Notes under the pieces: generated by a model
The model's input: only the letters and a program-made list of their open reading frames with translations
What the model was told of the DNA's origin: nothing
Database searches by the model: none
Shown: positions 13,024 through 26,996 of the stretch, in pieces
Layout: every line of letters starts with the position of its first letter
Numbering within the stretch: the first letter of the stretch is position 1
Source: Symsagittifera roscoffensis
Taxonomy: Eukaryota; Xenacoelomorpha; Acoela; Convolutidae
Direction of reading: 5' to 3'
NCBI RefSeq assembly: GCF_963678635.1
Contig: NC_087065.1
Coordinates: 76,671,786-76,735,785 of the forward strand
DNA length: 64,000 nt
Position numbers and translations under genes: made by a program

Positions 13024-16000
13024 TTACATCCAATCAATAGTTTATTTGGGCATACAGCAATTTGAAAGCTTTTTTAAATAAGTTTGTGACGTTAATTGAT
13101 GAATTTTACCAGGGATTCTGAAAAACTTATCTAAAATCGACAGTTGCTCATAATACTAAATATCTGAACTTTTTTTTGCTAATTGTTGGGCTGACTGAAA
13201 TTGTATTTAGCTGATCGCTTTTGCCTCACATAAACTTCTGCGAAAGTGGTAAAAATCATTCTGAAGAGGATTTCAGCGCATCGTCATCTCGACGGTTAAT
13301 TTAAATGAACTGTTGATTGTTTTGCTCAAGTTCATGGCATATGACCCGTTAAACCTTCGAAAACAATAAACTTTCCCACGAGTTAACCAGTTTTTGAATG
13401 ACATCTCGAACGAAGTTCAAAACTAATGATGTTTGTTCTTAGAAGATATGTTTTGGTTGAAGCATATTAGCAGCCTGTTTTTTTTGGTTATATAAGTCAA
13501 CGAAATACGCAAACAAAGAAAAAGTTCTGTATTCTGAGAAACATGAATCTAGGTTAACAGAAACTTGAAACAAGAGCTCATTTTGGAATAGTTTTGAGAT
13601 AAACGCTTAGTTTTGAAATAAATAAAGAACAGTTTAAACTTGGAAAAACTCTAAGAAAATTTGTATTTTCATTGGTTATTTAAAAAGCTCTTCAACCAAA
13701 ATATGAGACAAATTTAACAGTAGTTTGAACCTTTGAAAGTTTCTGAAAAAAATGCCAAAAATACAAAAAAAGGTTTGAAAATGATTTTGAGATTTTTCTC
13801 AATTTTTCTTTAACCGCCATATAAAAGACAAGACGATAAATTTTGAGCATAGTAACAAGAAGGACAATACAGCCTGCACTAAATTTAATTTGAATGAATA
13901 CTGAGACAGATTTTTTTGCCGTGTGCGCTTTGTAATGCCAATTATTAACTGCCTCAAGCTGGTTAATTTGAAATCCCCGTTTTGTCTCAAAAGATAATCA
14001 CCGGTGAATTGTTTTTAAAATTTGAGTTCAAGGCTTCAATATTTTTCAGATAATGTTAAGAAATTAGCAAAAAATGGCTTATTATAAAAAAAAATTTCTG
14101 GAGAAAAAACCAAATCGAGTAGAAAGATTCCGTCCGTCACTTTCTTCAAAAATCTTAACAAAAAAAATCTCGTTTATCAAAGCAAAGCCCTGAATGTTCC
14201 GACTGCATTTAAGACCAATTGAAATGTTGTTTTTTGAATAATTGATAAAATAATTGAGAAAAAAGGTCTTTTTCTCTTTTTTTCTTCTTCATTTTATCCC
14301 TCCACGCGCTATGTAAAATACTAAGGGTGTGTTTAGCGTCTCCTATTGAATAATAGGATTAAATTGCTGCCTCAATTCGATTTGAAACGCTTTAATTCGC
14401 TTCTTACGCGTGTTAAAAGTACGCAATATTTCGCACTTTAATTATCCTAATTATCCCAAATTGTCAAAATGAGCAATTTTCAATTGCCCGTAATTTTACG
14501 AAAAATAATCACAGCTGAAATATCTTTTTGAGTTTGAGCTAAAGATAACAATATTTCTCAGATATCGAAAACTGACTGAATCAAAAAACCACACTAAGCA
14601 TAAATATTCCGCTCGTTCTTCGCGAAGAACTGTTCGGCCAACTGTTCTTCAGTCAATGGGGGTTGCATTTTGAAAAAAGTTGGACAGCTATATTTCACAC
14701 TTTATAAATTATTCAACCTGTTGAAATCTAGCGTCAGCGACAAACTAAAAAATTCTAAATTGAATTGAGGCTTGAAATTTTCTGTTACCAAAACGTTACC
14801 AGGCTAAAGAAGAATCGTTTTGTACTTCACATGATGTGTGGATTGACAAAACTAAATTAAAATCTAATAAAAAATGGATTGTTTTTTTTTTCATTTTTTT
14901 GGACATTTTTTTTCTAGATCATAAAACTTTTCGTTGGCGTTAAAGGGAACTCGAATGATTCAGGGCTCTGTCCTCATACGAGCAGTTGTGTTCTAGCTTT
15001 AAAGTAGCTGCAATCAAGTTTTGGTTCTCTACAAGACCTTTTTTCATTGACTTGAGTAGTAATTGCAGCTTGGATTTTTGTTGCTACTTTTGGAGAGATT
15101 AAGTCTAGAAAAAAAATAAAAATGCTAGTTTTGATTGTTTAATGAATTTTTTTGAGCGATAATGACCTGTTTTTTTTTGCTGTAATCACAAAAGTTTTTT
15201 TTTCGACCGTGATTATTGAAAATGCGCATGTCAGCCATGCTCCAATAACTAAGACATGAAACCGCGGCCTGGAATTGAGAAAAAATTGCAAATGATTTCA
15301 TCAAATTAATGGGACTGTATTTTTTTGGCCACAATTTCAGAAACTTTGTCTTTTTTTCTGCAAATTTATACATGTATCAGGACAAATTTACCGCATTAAA
15401 TTCTTCAGCAAATAATTCGGCAAATAATTTTTTTGGCAATTAAATATGATCAGAAATTGCAAAATTATCTAGAGCAATGGGAGAAAAGTGAGCAGAAGAG
15501 TTCAAATGGGCAAATAGTTCAAAAGCTTACTATTGTTAGTAAAATTAGCAATAATTTTACGTATGGCAAGGAAGTTTGTAAAGAGCGGCTGCTTAATTAA
15601 ATTACTCGAAACGTTGCATTTGCTTATCATGATTTCTGATTAATCTTCATCGAGACTTTCGGTATTGAATGACTTAGAATTTAAAACTGTTGCTATTTTC
15701 TGAAGTTTCTTTTCAATTTACACGTGTTATGCTTAGTGCCACCTGAAAGTGTTTCCTTTGCCCTAAAGGGAAACTAATCCCAATAATCTCCCAGTTTATT
15801 TGAGGAGGAGAAGGCGAGAAGGTTGAACCAAATTGGCTTATTGCTAAATACAGGTATAAAGAATATAAAGTTAGTCGTTTAAAGAATCAGTGGGTCAATT
15901 ATCGTGAAGTTGTGGTGTTTTGAAAAGTTTCACTTGTTTCAAGAAACTTTTTTTTATCAAATGGCTCAATAGTTTTCAGTTCCGAAATTTCAGTAGTCTT

Positions 16001-16449
16001 TTCAGATGATTTCCGATAATTTGTGCGAAACTTGCGCATATTTCTTAAGTTTGGGCGCTTTTTTTTCAACAAAAATTTGTAGCCCAACAAAAGCAGAGTT
16101 TTTCAATTAAGTGAAACTGGATGAGCCTGAAGGTCAGATTTAGGGGATGCTCGCTTTTCCTCAGGTGTTAGACTCTTTCGCCACTCGATGGTTTTTTGTT
16201 GCTTTTTTGTCAAAAAAGCTATTTCAGAGCTATTTCGCGCTGAAAAAAAAACTTTTTCGCTCAGAACTTTCCACAAAAAGGCCAAAATCAGCCTTTTTGT
16301 CCTTTATTTTCCAAATATTTACCAGCGGCGCAAAGCATTATGGCTATTTTCAAGTTTCACAAATTCTTCATAAATTAAAGTTTAACTTATTTATATGGGT
16401 CATTTAAAGCTTGAAGAATTGTGTTGCAGCAAGAGGGGAAACTGAAAAA
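13024..16449. other. AT-rich intergenic with worn MITE pieces
   Basis: Contains the hairpin-ended element at 14183-14641 and an isolated end hairpin near 14958. Nothing else is supported. Confidence 0.5.
14183..14641 (+). mobile_element. Hairpin-ended MITE-like element, diverged
   Basis: It starts AGCCCTGAATGTTCCGACTG and closes with the palindrome GTTCTTCGCGAAGAAC. The body shares CTTACGCGTGTTAAAAG with the reference copy. A related worn body lies at about 9040-9445, and single end hairpins lie near 14958, 33190, 51783 and 61206. Confidence 0.65.
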
Positions 16450-19400
16450 AGCCTATACCTTAATTAAAACCTTAATTAGAAGGAAAACGTTTCGAAGTTA
16501 ATGGAAGATAATTCGAACCAAATCTGATAAGTTTTGAAGAGCAGTTTTCTTTTGTTACTAAAAGTGATCAAATGTTATAGTTTATATGTTTGGAGCAGCG
16601 GTATCCCCTTTAGCACTGTATTACAATATATATCTGCCTGACCAATCCTGAAATCGTTTTAAAGATATTTTTATACTTCTGTGTTTCGTGTCCGACCTTC
16701 AAGGCGTCAAAGCATCAAGCGCAAAAATACTACTTGGAGGGTGGAACATGTAGAAAAAACACATTTTTTTCAGCCCAAGCCATTCAACACTTGCCTTAAA
16801 CGTCATGATTGGTTTGCGTTTTATCAATGATTGCCAGAAGACTAAAAAAAACACGTTTTAATGCTTCTGTAGAGCTCAAAGCATCAATATGATCGATTTA
16901 TTGTATAGCTTTCGAGAAAACGCCGACTCAAAATAACTAGCCTTAAAACTGAAGCAAAAACATTTTGAAAATCTGGGTTTTTTGAGGGTTAGCCTGTACT
17001 GCATCATTATACGAACTGAATAAATAATGCTGAAGAATAAATCGCACCCTAGACATGCAAAATGGTTCAAACTGAAAAACAGCATGATAATAATTGAATG
17101 ATTTCTGAAGAGCAGACACCAAATGCACCAAAAAAGTAGCGAATAATTTAATTTTTATCGGTAATGATTACTAAGAGAAAACTTTGGAAGACCTTATTCA
17201 AAGCGTTTGAAAAGTAGGAAGAGATAAAGCGCGAGATTGAACAGAAATCCAAAAGAGGGAATCAAAACCCTGCGAGCCAATCAAAGCCTGTCAGTATACA
17301 AACTCGATTCTAAACGAGAAATTCAAAAATGACTGTGCTAGAAAAACTGACAAATTAATCTCAAAAGAAGGGCATAAATTGAGATTCAGGATATTCACTT
17401 GATTCTCCACTCTCTAGGTTAGTTGATGACTCCGCGTTTTTCCTGACTTTAGTAACTATTAGTGCTTTTCAAAGACACTTTAGGTTGAAAACACGCGGCG
17501 TCCAAGTTATAGCACAAATTTTGCTCAAAACGATTGCAGTTGACGGGAAAACCATCAATTTGAGGATATATTTTTGGTCATATCGAAGCACTTTTCCATT
17601 AGAATTGGTTTTTTTTGTAATCGACTATGTGGCTGACAGGTTTCTTAGAAACTCTTCCAATTTTGATGACTAGCTTGGATCATGAACTTACCTAAGTGTA
17701 TCATAAAAAATGGCGATCATAAAATGATTGAAAATGTCTCAAACCAATCGAAATTGTTTCGAACATTAACTAGAAGAAAATACCTCGAAGTTAATGGAAA
17801 ATGTCTCAAGCCCCAAATCTGAAAAAGTTTTGAAGAGAAGTTTTCCTTTGTTACTAAAGTGGTTAAAAGTTAAAATTTATATGTCTTGGAGGGCTTAGGT
17901 AGGAGCAGTCTCCCCTTCAGTAGTGTTTTACGATATCTGTCTGCCTGACCAACCAGGAAATCTTTTAAGAGAAGTTTTTTTTGATGTGTTCCCTGTCCGA
18001 CCTTCAGGACGTCAAAGCTTTGAGACAGATCATACTATTTTGAAGGGTGGAACATGTAGAGAAGAACGCAATTGTTTTAGCCTAGGGCTTCCAAAACTTG
18101 CCTCTAACTTCATTTTTGGGTTGTGATCTCTAAATATTTACCTGCAGCAACAACAAAAATAATCTTTTGCTGCTTTAGTAGAGGTCAAAAAATCAAGTTG
18201 ATCGAACTATTTAAAAGGTTTCGGAAAATAATTAGCATTAAGGTTAAAAGCAAAAATTTTTTGAAAATTTGCGCCTTCAGATAGTTAGCTCTAGTGTTGC
18301 AAAAAACTTAATAAAAAATGATGAAGAAAAAATTGCACCATAGAAATGCAAAGCGATTCGAACCGAAAATTTCAGGATTTTACCTGAATGATTTTTGAAG
18401 ATCAGACACCAAAAACACCAAAAAAGGAGCAAATAACCTAAAAACTAACTCTAATAAAAACTAAGAGAAAACTATGCAGAATCTTATCCAAAAGATTTGA
18501 ACAGTAGAAAAAGATAAAGCCCGAAAATGAACAGAAATTAATGAGAACGAATCAAAACCCGGTCAGAAAATGCCAGATTTCAAACGAGAAAAGCAAAAAT
18601 GACTGTCCTTGCAAAAGTAACAAGTTACTCCCAAGAGAAGGACAAAAACTGAGAGTCAGTATGATAACTTGATCCTCCAGTCCCAGGTTATTTTTTTTTA
18701 ATCTACTTTTGTCACTGACTTCAGGAACAATTAGTGTTTTCCAAAAACACTTTTTATTGAAAGTAAGCGGTGTCCATTGGATCGCACAAGTTTCGCTCTT
18801 AAGTTTTTTTTTTACATTTGACGGGAAAAAATTAAATGAGAATTCTTTTTTTGATTAAGTCAAAGCTTTTTTCTACAAGACTTTGTTTTTGTAATCGATT
18901 ATATTCCAGATAAATTTCTTAGAAATTCTTTTACAATTGACGATTAAATTGAATCATGAACTTTTTGAAGTGTTTGAAAAAAATTAGCAATTATCAAAAA
19001 CGCGAAAATGTCTCCAGCCCTAATTAGAAGAAAATATCTTAAAATTAATAGAAAATATCTCAAAAGAAATTTAAAATTTTTTTGAAGAGAAGTTTTCGTT
19101 AGTTACTAAAGTGGTCAAATGTTAAAGTTTATATGTTTGGAGGGCTTAGGTAGCAGCGGTATCCCCATTAGTAGTGTATTAAATACATATCTGCTTGACC
19201 AATCCTGAAGTTTCAGAGTTCTAGAGATGTATTTTGTTGATGTGTTCCCTGTCCGGTTTTCAAGGCCTCAATACTTCAAGCCAGACTATTCTTTTACGGG
19301 GAGTCGAACATGTGGAAAGGAAAAACAATTTTTTTTTAGCCAAAGCCTTACAAATTTTGCCTTAAACGTCATAACTGGTTTGTGTTCTCTAACTAATTGC

Positions 19401-21230
19401 CGGCAGACTGAAAAAACAATCTGTTAGAGCTCGAAATATCATTTTAATTGAACTATTATAAAGGTTTTGAAAAAATACAGCCTAGAAACAACTGGCCTTA
19501 AGGTTAAGGCAAATTTATTTTGAAAAATTGAGCTTTTAGTTAGTAAGCCCTAGTGTTGCAATAAACTTATTGAATAAGGATGGAGAAAAAATTGCGCTTA
19601 GGAAAAGCAAAGAAATTCGAACCAAAAAATGACATGATACTCCCTCAATGATTTTTGAAGATCAGACACCAAATACACCTAAACAAGCAAATAACCAAAG
19701 AATCAACTATAATAAGTACTAGGAGGAAACTTTGCAAGATCCTATCCAAAAGATTTGAAAAGTAGAAAAATATAAAGCCCGAAATCGAACGGAAATTAAA
19801 GAGAGCGAATCAAACCCCTGTCAGAAAAAGCTCGATTTCAAACGAGAAAAGCAAAAATGACTGTCCTTGCAAAAGTAACAAGTTACTCCCAAGAGAAGGA
19901 CAAAAATTGAGAGTCAGTATGATAAATTGATCCTCCAGTCCCCAGGTTAACTTTTTTGAATCTACATTTGTCACTGACTTCCGGAACAATTAGTGTTTTC
20001 CAAAATAATTTTTTGTTGAAAGTAAGCGGTGTCCATTGGATCGCACAAATTTTGCTCTTAAAATTTTTTTTACATTTGACGGGAAAAAAATTAAATGAGA
20101 ATTTTTTTTTTGATTAAGTCAAAGCTTTTTTTCCACAAGACTTTGTTTTTGTAATCGATTATATTCCAGATAAATTTCTTAGAATTTTTTTTTACAATTG
20201 ATGATTAAATTGAATCATGAACTTTTTGAAGTGTGTGAAAAAAAGTAGCAATTATCAAAAACGCGAAAAAGTCTCCAGCCCTAATTAAAAGAAAATATCT
20301 TAAATTTAATAGAAAATATCTCGAACGAAATCTGAAAAATTTTTGAAGAGAAGTTATCGTTAGTTACTAAAGTGATCAAATGTTAAATTTCATATGTTTG
20401 GAGGGCTTAGGTAGCAGCGGTATCCCCATTAGCACTGTACTAATTATATATCTGCTTGACCAATCCTGAAGTTTCAGAGTTCTAGGGATGTATTTTTTTA
20501 GTGTGTTTCCTGTCCGGTTTTTAAAGCCTCATTACGTCAAGCCAGACTATTCTATTACGGAGAGTCGAACTTGTGGAAAGAAAACATTTTTTTTAACCAA
20601 AGCCTTCCAAATTTTGTCTTAAACGTCATGATTGGTTTGTGTTCTCTAACGAATTGCCGGCAGACTGAAAAAACAATCTTTTGATGCTTTGCTAGAGCTC
20701 GAAATATCATTTTAATTGAACTATTATAAAGGTTTTGAAAAAATACCGCCTAGAAATAACTAGCCTCAAGGTTAAGGCAAAATTATTTTGAAAATTTGAG
20801 CTTTTAGTTAGTTAGCCCTAGTGTTGCAATAAACTTATTGAATAATGATGAAGAAAAATTTGCGCTTAAGACAAGCAAAGAGATTCGAACCAGAAAATGT
20901 TATGATACTCTCTCAATGATTTTTGAAGATCAGACACCAAAAAAAGGAGCAAATAACCTTAAAATTAACTGTAATAAATACTAAGAGAAAACTTTGCAAG
21001 ATCTTATCCAAAAGATTTGAAAAGTAGAAAAAGATAAAGCCCGAAATTGAACAGATATTAAATAGAGCGGATCAAAGCCCTGAGAGCCAATCAAAGGCCT
21101 GTCAGATGAAATTCTTGATTTTGCTTTTCTCGATTTCAAACGAGAAAAGCAAAAACGACCGTTCTGAAAAAGTGACAAATTACTCTCAAAAGAAGGGCAG
21201 AAACTGAGATTCTTGATGTTCATAAAAAGC
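16450..21230. repeat. ~1.26-kb tandem repeat, about 3.8 copies
   Basis: The landmark GATCAGACACCAAA (first copy varied) recurs near 17110, 18395, 19655 and 20925. The landmark AGCAGCGGTATCCCC recurs near 16596, 17905 (varied), 19152 and 20415. Spacings are about 1.25-1.30 kb. The first copy is most diverged and the last ends near 21230. No protein is encoded; short open frames within it are not shared between copies. Confidence 0.85.
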
Positions 21231-21727
21231 AAAAATTATATCGGAATACTGGGATTTAGCGAAACATTAACAACCTTATATAATTGTTTGTGAATCAAGG
21301 GATAAAATTATGGGAAACGCGATGAAAATTTCAAGCTAAATTGGCAGCACAGTAAAAGCAGATAAAAGCTTAATAGCAACTGGTTTTTTATCGGAAAGCC
21401 TGGAGCGTGTTTTTTTTGCGTTTTTCGCTGAAGGAAGTTCTAGGCTAGATGTGTTTAAAAACCCAAGAATTTGAATTACATCACAGTTTTAAGAAAGTCC
21501 ATGTGGTTGGTTTATTAAAATTGTCAATAGTGAAGATGTTTATCACGATGAAAGTAACGCGTAGAAATGAGAGCACGTGGACTTAGAGGGCCCAAACTTT
21601 ATACTAGTAGAAGAAATAAAGGTACAAGTCATCGGAGTTTCATGCGACGGCAGAGAGCATTTTGACCGTCAAATAGTTTTCATCGACGCTTGCTTTCCAT
21701 TTATTTAACAATAAAAACCAAACAAGA

Positions 21728-22258
21728 CTGCTCGTATCAGGGCGAAGCCCTGAATGTTCCGACTGCCTATTAAGGTTTATGGAGCGGTAATAGCATTAAA
21801 AAATTAAAAGTAGTAAAACAAAATGAAATTTTTTTTTTCCAAATTTGAAATTTTTTATGAAAATTATCCCCCAACGCCATTTAAAGTACAAAGTGATAGA
21901 TTTCGCTACTTGTAACAAATCAATTATGGCAAATAAGCTTCGTTAAACCAATTTGGAACGATATCTAAGACGGATTAACTCTCCGCTTACGCGTTAATAG
22001 CGCGAAAATATCGCGCGTTAATTGTCCCAAATTGGCCAAAATGGCAATCTTTAAACCCCAATAACTTTACGAACAATGATCACAGGTGAAGTATCTTTTC
22101 AATTTTGAGCTCAGTACAACAATATCTTTCGAATGATATAAAAAGATTCCGTCAAAATAAGGGCTAGTTAAAAAGTCGAAATTTGTCTGAAGAAAAAAAA
22201 AACTCACCCGAGCACAAATATTCCTTTACTTTCGTATCGAAAGTCGGAACAATAATCT
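21728..22258 (+). mobile_element. Hairpin-ended MITE-like element, reference copy
   Basis: The 5' end is CTCGTATCAGGGCGAAGCCC followed by TGAATGTTCCGACTGC, and the 3' end is CTTTCGTATCGAAAGTCGGA then ACAAT. The inner TGTTCCGACT and AGTCGGAACA are inverted, and each end carries its own small palindrome (CAGGGC/GCCCTG and CTTTCG/CGAAAG). Non-coding, about 530 bp. Internal landmarks include CGCTTACGCGTTAATAGCGC. Confidence 0.8.
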
Positions 22259-22659
22259 GACCCAAAACTTGATGAATTTCTCATCACGTAATAAAATTGC
22301 TGTTAATAAAACTTGATCGGATAAAGACGATAAATTTCAGTTTATAAAAAAGGATATACAACTTTAAATCAAAACTTAGGCTAACTATTAGGCCAACTAT
22401 TGTTAACTATCAGAGGCGCCTGAAAACGGGCTGCAAAGTTCAACGGCGTTCTCGCAATGAGATTTAATTTGGTTGTAAATGTAGTAATTTTTACAGTGAA
22501 TGGAATCTACATTGCAAATAAATTATTATTATTTTTATAGTAAAATTCTCTTTCAAGCGCTAAATGAAGCGTATTGTTTCAAAGTTTAGAGTGTTCAATC
22601 GACAAAAGTCTAAAATAAAAATGAAATTTAGAAGTTTCGGAGAAATTTGTCTTGTTATA

Positions 22660-22888
22660 AATTGCTTTTCTTTTTCTTTTCCCCCCACCTCACAATGGCA
22701 ACATAAGCATCAAATTTCTGGCGTAACGAGGGGATTTGCAAGGTTAGATGGGAAGACCAAATATGTTTGTCATAGCCTAATTAGTCTGCCTAAATTTTTT
22801 AACAATCAGACAATGAGAACAGAGAAACTACTAGTGAGTATTCGCTGGTCAGTGGGAGGGGGAGTAGAAAAAAGAGCCAAATTCCCAA
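22660..22888. mobile_element. MITE with long C/T-rich inverted ends, second copy
   Basis: CTTTTCCCCCCACCTCACAA near 22676 faces AGAAAAAAGAGCCAAATT near 22866. The middle GACCAAATATGTTTGTCAT matches the 55979 copy in reverse. A fragment of the same family lies at about 1905-2015. Confidence 0.65.
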
Positions 22889-23745
22889 TAAAAAAAACAA
22901 TAAATGGGAAGGTGTCGAAAAGGTGAAGCAAGGTTGAGGTTGTTCAATAGCATTGTTTTGCAAAGATTTTTTTAGTGGACACATTAATTTCGAAATCAAG
23001 AAAAACAACGCAGTATCGTACAAATGTTATGATGCAATAAAAACAATGGGTTCATTAAACCCTTAAGTTCGGTTTGAAGCATATTGTTGGAAAGTTTTGG
23101 CTTTTACGTTTGGAATTTTCAACCCTTAGTACAAATTAATCATAGTAGATTACTAAAAGTTTGCTGATCATTATTCTGTGCTTTTGAAATTTAGATATTT
23201 TAATAGAACAATTGAAGCGGTTATAGTGGGAGATTCTTCACTGCTGTGAGTACGCAAAAGTGTTCAAGATTTTTTTCTTTCATCACCTAAAATAATTTAG
23301 TTTGCCATTAAGGAAAGAAAGATTACAAATAGAGTTTATAAGATCTGTGATGCGTTTTTTATGGTTTGCAATCAGTGTGCTCCAAAAATAAAATTTTGGT
23401 GAAACACAAAAAAAACTTATAGCTATAACATAAAAAAGTCTTTTCAATAAAAAAAATTTAGGGACATTTTTTAGCGACAATGATTCGAATTAAAGCAAAT
23501 CAACCGAAAACAAGGAGTTTAAGGAGTTAGCGACAATGGCTGAAACAATGATTTAAGGAGCTAGGAGATAAATTCAGAAAAAAGTAAGATACTGCTCAAA
23601 TAGAAAATGATAAGGGAAAAAATATCAGCGTGTACTGATTGATAACCCTAGACAGATATACGAAACGCCATATGCAAAAACGAGTGAAGACAAGTAGCAG
23701 AATACAGAAAAAAATTTTAAAAAGGAAGTTGGCAAACTAATCCAT

Positions 23746-24740
23746 ACCCGCACCGACAAAAATGAATTAGGATCGATTTTAGTATGAAAAAAGTACGTTC
23801 ATTAAATTTAGATCGATTTTAGTATAAAAAAATTACGAAGATTAAATAAAAAAGATAAAGATTGATTTGGATCGATTTAAAATCGATTTAAATTGATCTT
23901 AAATCCCAGCTAAAAAAATTGATCCAAATCGATTTTAAATCAATTTAAATGCATTTTTTCCAGTCTGAGTTTGTTTTTATTTTTAAGGGGATTAAAACGG
24001 ATTTAAATCGATTTAAATCGACTTTTTTTCATTCGAGTTTTATCAGTTTCAAATTTTTATTCCATTACTTTTCTGCCTATCATTTTTGATTTTACATCCA
24101 TAGCGTATTGTAGCATAAAAAAGACCAACTGAAAAGACCAAAATATCGATAAAATTCTAAGATTTTTCTGCCTATTTTTAGTTCAAAAACTGATCAATAT
24201 TGACCCTTTTCTTGATTCGTTTCATAAGTTGTAGCTTAAAATCTGATTTACTCTCTTGATTTTCTATGATTTTATTGCAAATTATTGAGATCACAATTTA
24301 ATTTTACCTGACCCTTTTCTGGTTTGTTACAAGATTTTGCCCATAATCTGATTTACAATGGTTTTTTATGATTTTATTGCAAGTTTTTGAGTTTTAAACC
24401 TGATTTATGTGGCTCATTTTATTGAATTCTATAGCATCTGGCACGAGTGTTTATGTTTAAAAAATCGAGAATAAAAATTCCAACAATTTTTTTAAAGGGT
24501 ATGTTTTTTTCGCCGTGTTAGCAAAAAAACCGATTTTAGTGTGTCGGAAAATCCATCGAAATCGATTTAAATCAATTTTTAGGGACTTAAATTAATTTAA
24601 AGTTTTCAAAAAGATCGATTTAAATCGATTTAAAATCCATTTAATTTCCTAAAATGTAAATGGTTAATCGATTTGGACCAATTTAAAATCGATTTAAAAT
24701 CAATTTAAATCGACCGGAAACCATTTCTGTCAGTGCGGGT
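23746..24740. mobile_element. 1-kb inverted-repeat element filled with GATTTAAATC palindromes
   Basis: The ends ACCCGCACCGACAAAAATG and CATTTCTGTCAGTGCGGGT are imperfect inverted repeats of 19 bp. Two inner clusters (about 23765-24030 and 24545-24715) contain many overlapping GATTTAAATCGATTTAAATC-like motifs, which are palindromic. No ORF of note and no clear target duplication. Probably a non-autonomous DNA transposon. Confidence 0.7.
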
Positions 24741-25027
24741 CACCGTCACGTGATTTCGACTAACTATTTTTCCTCTTGATTTGCAGATACTTTGCAACAA
24801 AGTTTTTCCTCGACCGCCTTCAGAACGAGTTCCACGCACTACAGTTTCACGCGTCCTAATGAATGTGGAACCAATAATTAAAAGTGACATTGCAGCTATT
24901 ATATGCTCGATGATACGAAAAGGGACCTTGGGCAAAGAATTAAAAAGTAAAAGTTCAACTAAGTTCGTCGTTGCTTAGAGCAGCTCAAATGCTTTGAAAT
25001 TAAAGATTTTGATTTTAGAAAAACAAC

Positions 25028-25915
25028 AAGACTGCTCGTGTATCAGGGCAAAAGCCTGAATGATTCGGCTGCACATGAATGATTCCATATCGAATAGGTT
25101 TCGGGGAAAAATATTAACAAGCTACAATTTTTGGACAATATCAAAGATCAAGTGTACATCGATCAGCTAGGTGGCGTCCCTCATGCTGGAGGGACTGAAT
25201 GCTTGAAATTTATTTTGGCCTATTTTCAGCCAATCAGAATTAAGTATTCTAAAATCACAGGTAAATCGCAAAAATCTCAAAGTAAGCAAACAAAACCAGG
25301 CCATTAGTATTAATATTGACCGATTAGATAATGAGCAGATGAATGAAAAAAAGGCGGATCGAAAGCGGATTGGAACAAATTTAATATTTCAAGGACACCA
25401 ATTTCGAAAAATGGAAAAACAAAAATTTAAATTTCTTATACCGGTACCTATTATATCTGCATCTAGTATAATTATTATATTATCATTTTCTGTTAATAAT
25501 GGCTCCGATTTTGTGAGAAACGCATTTAGCCAATAGGGACGGCTAGCGATTTGATTTGGTGAAAATTTTTCCAGCATGAGAACCCTCCCCAATTAGCTAG
25601 CCTCAATTCCACTTGGAACGATTTTGGTGTTCGCGATAATTCGCCACGCATAATAAAAATTGCGTTACGTCTGCATTATGAATAAAATCTTCAGAGCGCA
25701 TAAACTAGTCCAGAGCATGGCCATATTGGAAACTTTCAAACTCATATATTTTTGCAAAAAATACCTTTTTACATTTCATCACAAGAAGTTAATATCTTCA
25801 ATATGGAAAAACGTTTTTTGCTAAAAGATATTTTTTTGATCGGCGAAAAATGATTGAATATGAAAAAACCACCTCAATCATAAAAATTCCGATCTCTTTG
25901 AAAGTCGGAACAATT
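25028..25915 (+). mobile_element. Long hairpin-ended element copy
   Basis: It begins GACTGCTCGTGTATCAGGGC and ends GATCTCTTTGAAAGTCGGAA. At ~890 bp it is longer than the others, probably through internal insertion. Confidence 0.6.
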
Positions 25916-25982
25916 AGCATTTATGATTTTTTTCACCAAAGTAATGAAAATACAGCTACGTTAAGACAAAATAATGATACCA

Positions 25983-26080
25983 TTTGATTTCTTTGAAGTC
26001 AAAACAGCATTTGATAATGTCCGCCATAAAATTTTTTGAAAATTGCCTAATTACGGACTAGTTGGTTAAGTATATAATGG
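25983..26080 (+). pseudogene. Short reverse transcriptase relic
   Basis: One frame reads FDFFEVKTAFDNVRHKIF, followed by a stop and then KLPNYGLVG. This resembles the RT A-motif region (DF..AFD.V.H..L...L..YG) of non-LTR elements. It is tiny, broken, and lacks other motifs. Confidence 0.45.
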
Positions 26081-26996
26081 ATTTGATGTTAATTGTCGAA
26101 ACGTAAGCATTGTGTTGGAAGATTTGGATTTGGAAATGTATAGAGTATTGTGTACAGCTTTTAGGCCCACTTTTTGTTTCTACATATTAAAGTATCACAA
26201 CTGTCGTATTGAGACCATACATTTTTTTGCCAATTCTTCAATTTTAAGTGCAATCAGCCAAAATATTGGTCCTTTTAGTCTGGGGCGTGTTGCTAATTGT
26301 TTTTTCCTTAAATATGAAGAAGACATTTGCTACTAATGATGCAAGCTTAGATATGGATTTAAAATTTTCTTCTGAATGTTTTGGTTAATGTTTAAATGTG
26401 CGAAATTACTACAAAACGTTTTTTATATTTTTTTATCATGCTGCTAATGTGTTCAGCAAAATTATATGCAAACAGTGTGAAATAACTGCTAAAAAACAGG
26501 CCTGTTGTTTAGCATAGAACAAAAAATTGATGGTTCTCAAATTTTGCCGTTTCTTTTAGCTTTCGACTAAATTGTTTTTTTTTCTTCAATTACAGAAACA
26601 GTTCAGATTTTTTGTAAGACAAAAAATCATTGAAACCATAAAAATGTTTATATACGAGCTAATCGAAATATTCCGGAGAACGCTAGAACTAAAACTTATA
26701 TCAGAAAATTTTATGGTTACACTTTTGCTTTTGCGGTTTCAATTATAGAAGCCAGAAGGTTGACGTAAAGGTTTCATGATTAAATGATTTTTCTAAATAT
26801 TTTAAGTCCGGAAGACGTTCTAGTTCTCGTTTAGAAAATATTTTCTAAAAGGATACTGTACAAGCTGGAGTTTTGTTTGTCATTTTTGAATGTTCATGGC
26901 GTCTTTTTAGGACATGATCGTTTTATGTCATTTTTTTTGGAAAATCTTCAAGAATAGACTTTGATTGAGCATGGATGCGACAAAACGAAAGATTTT

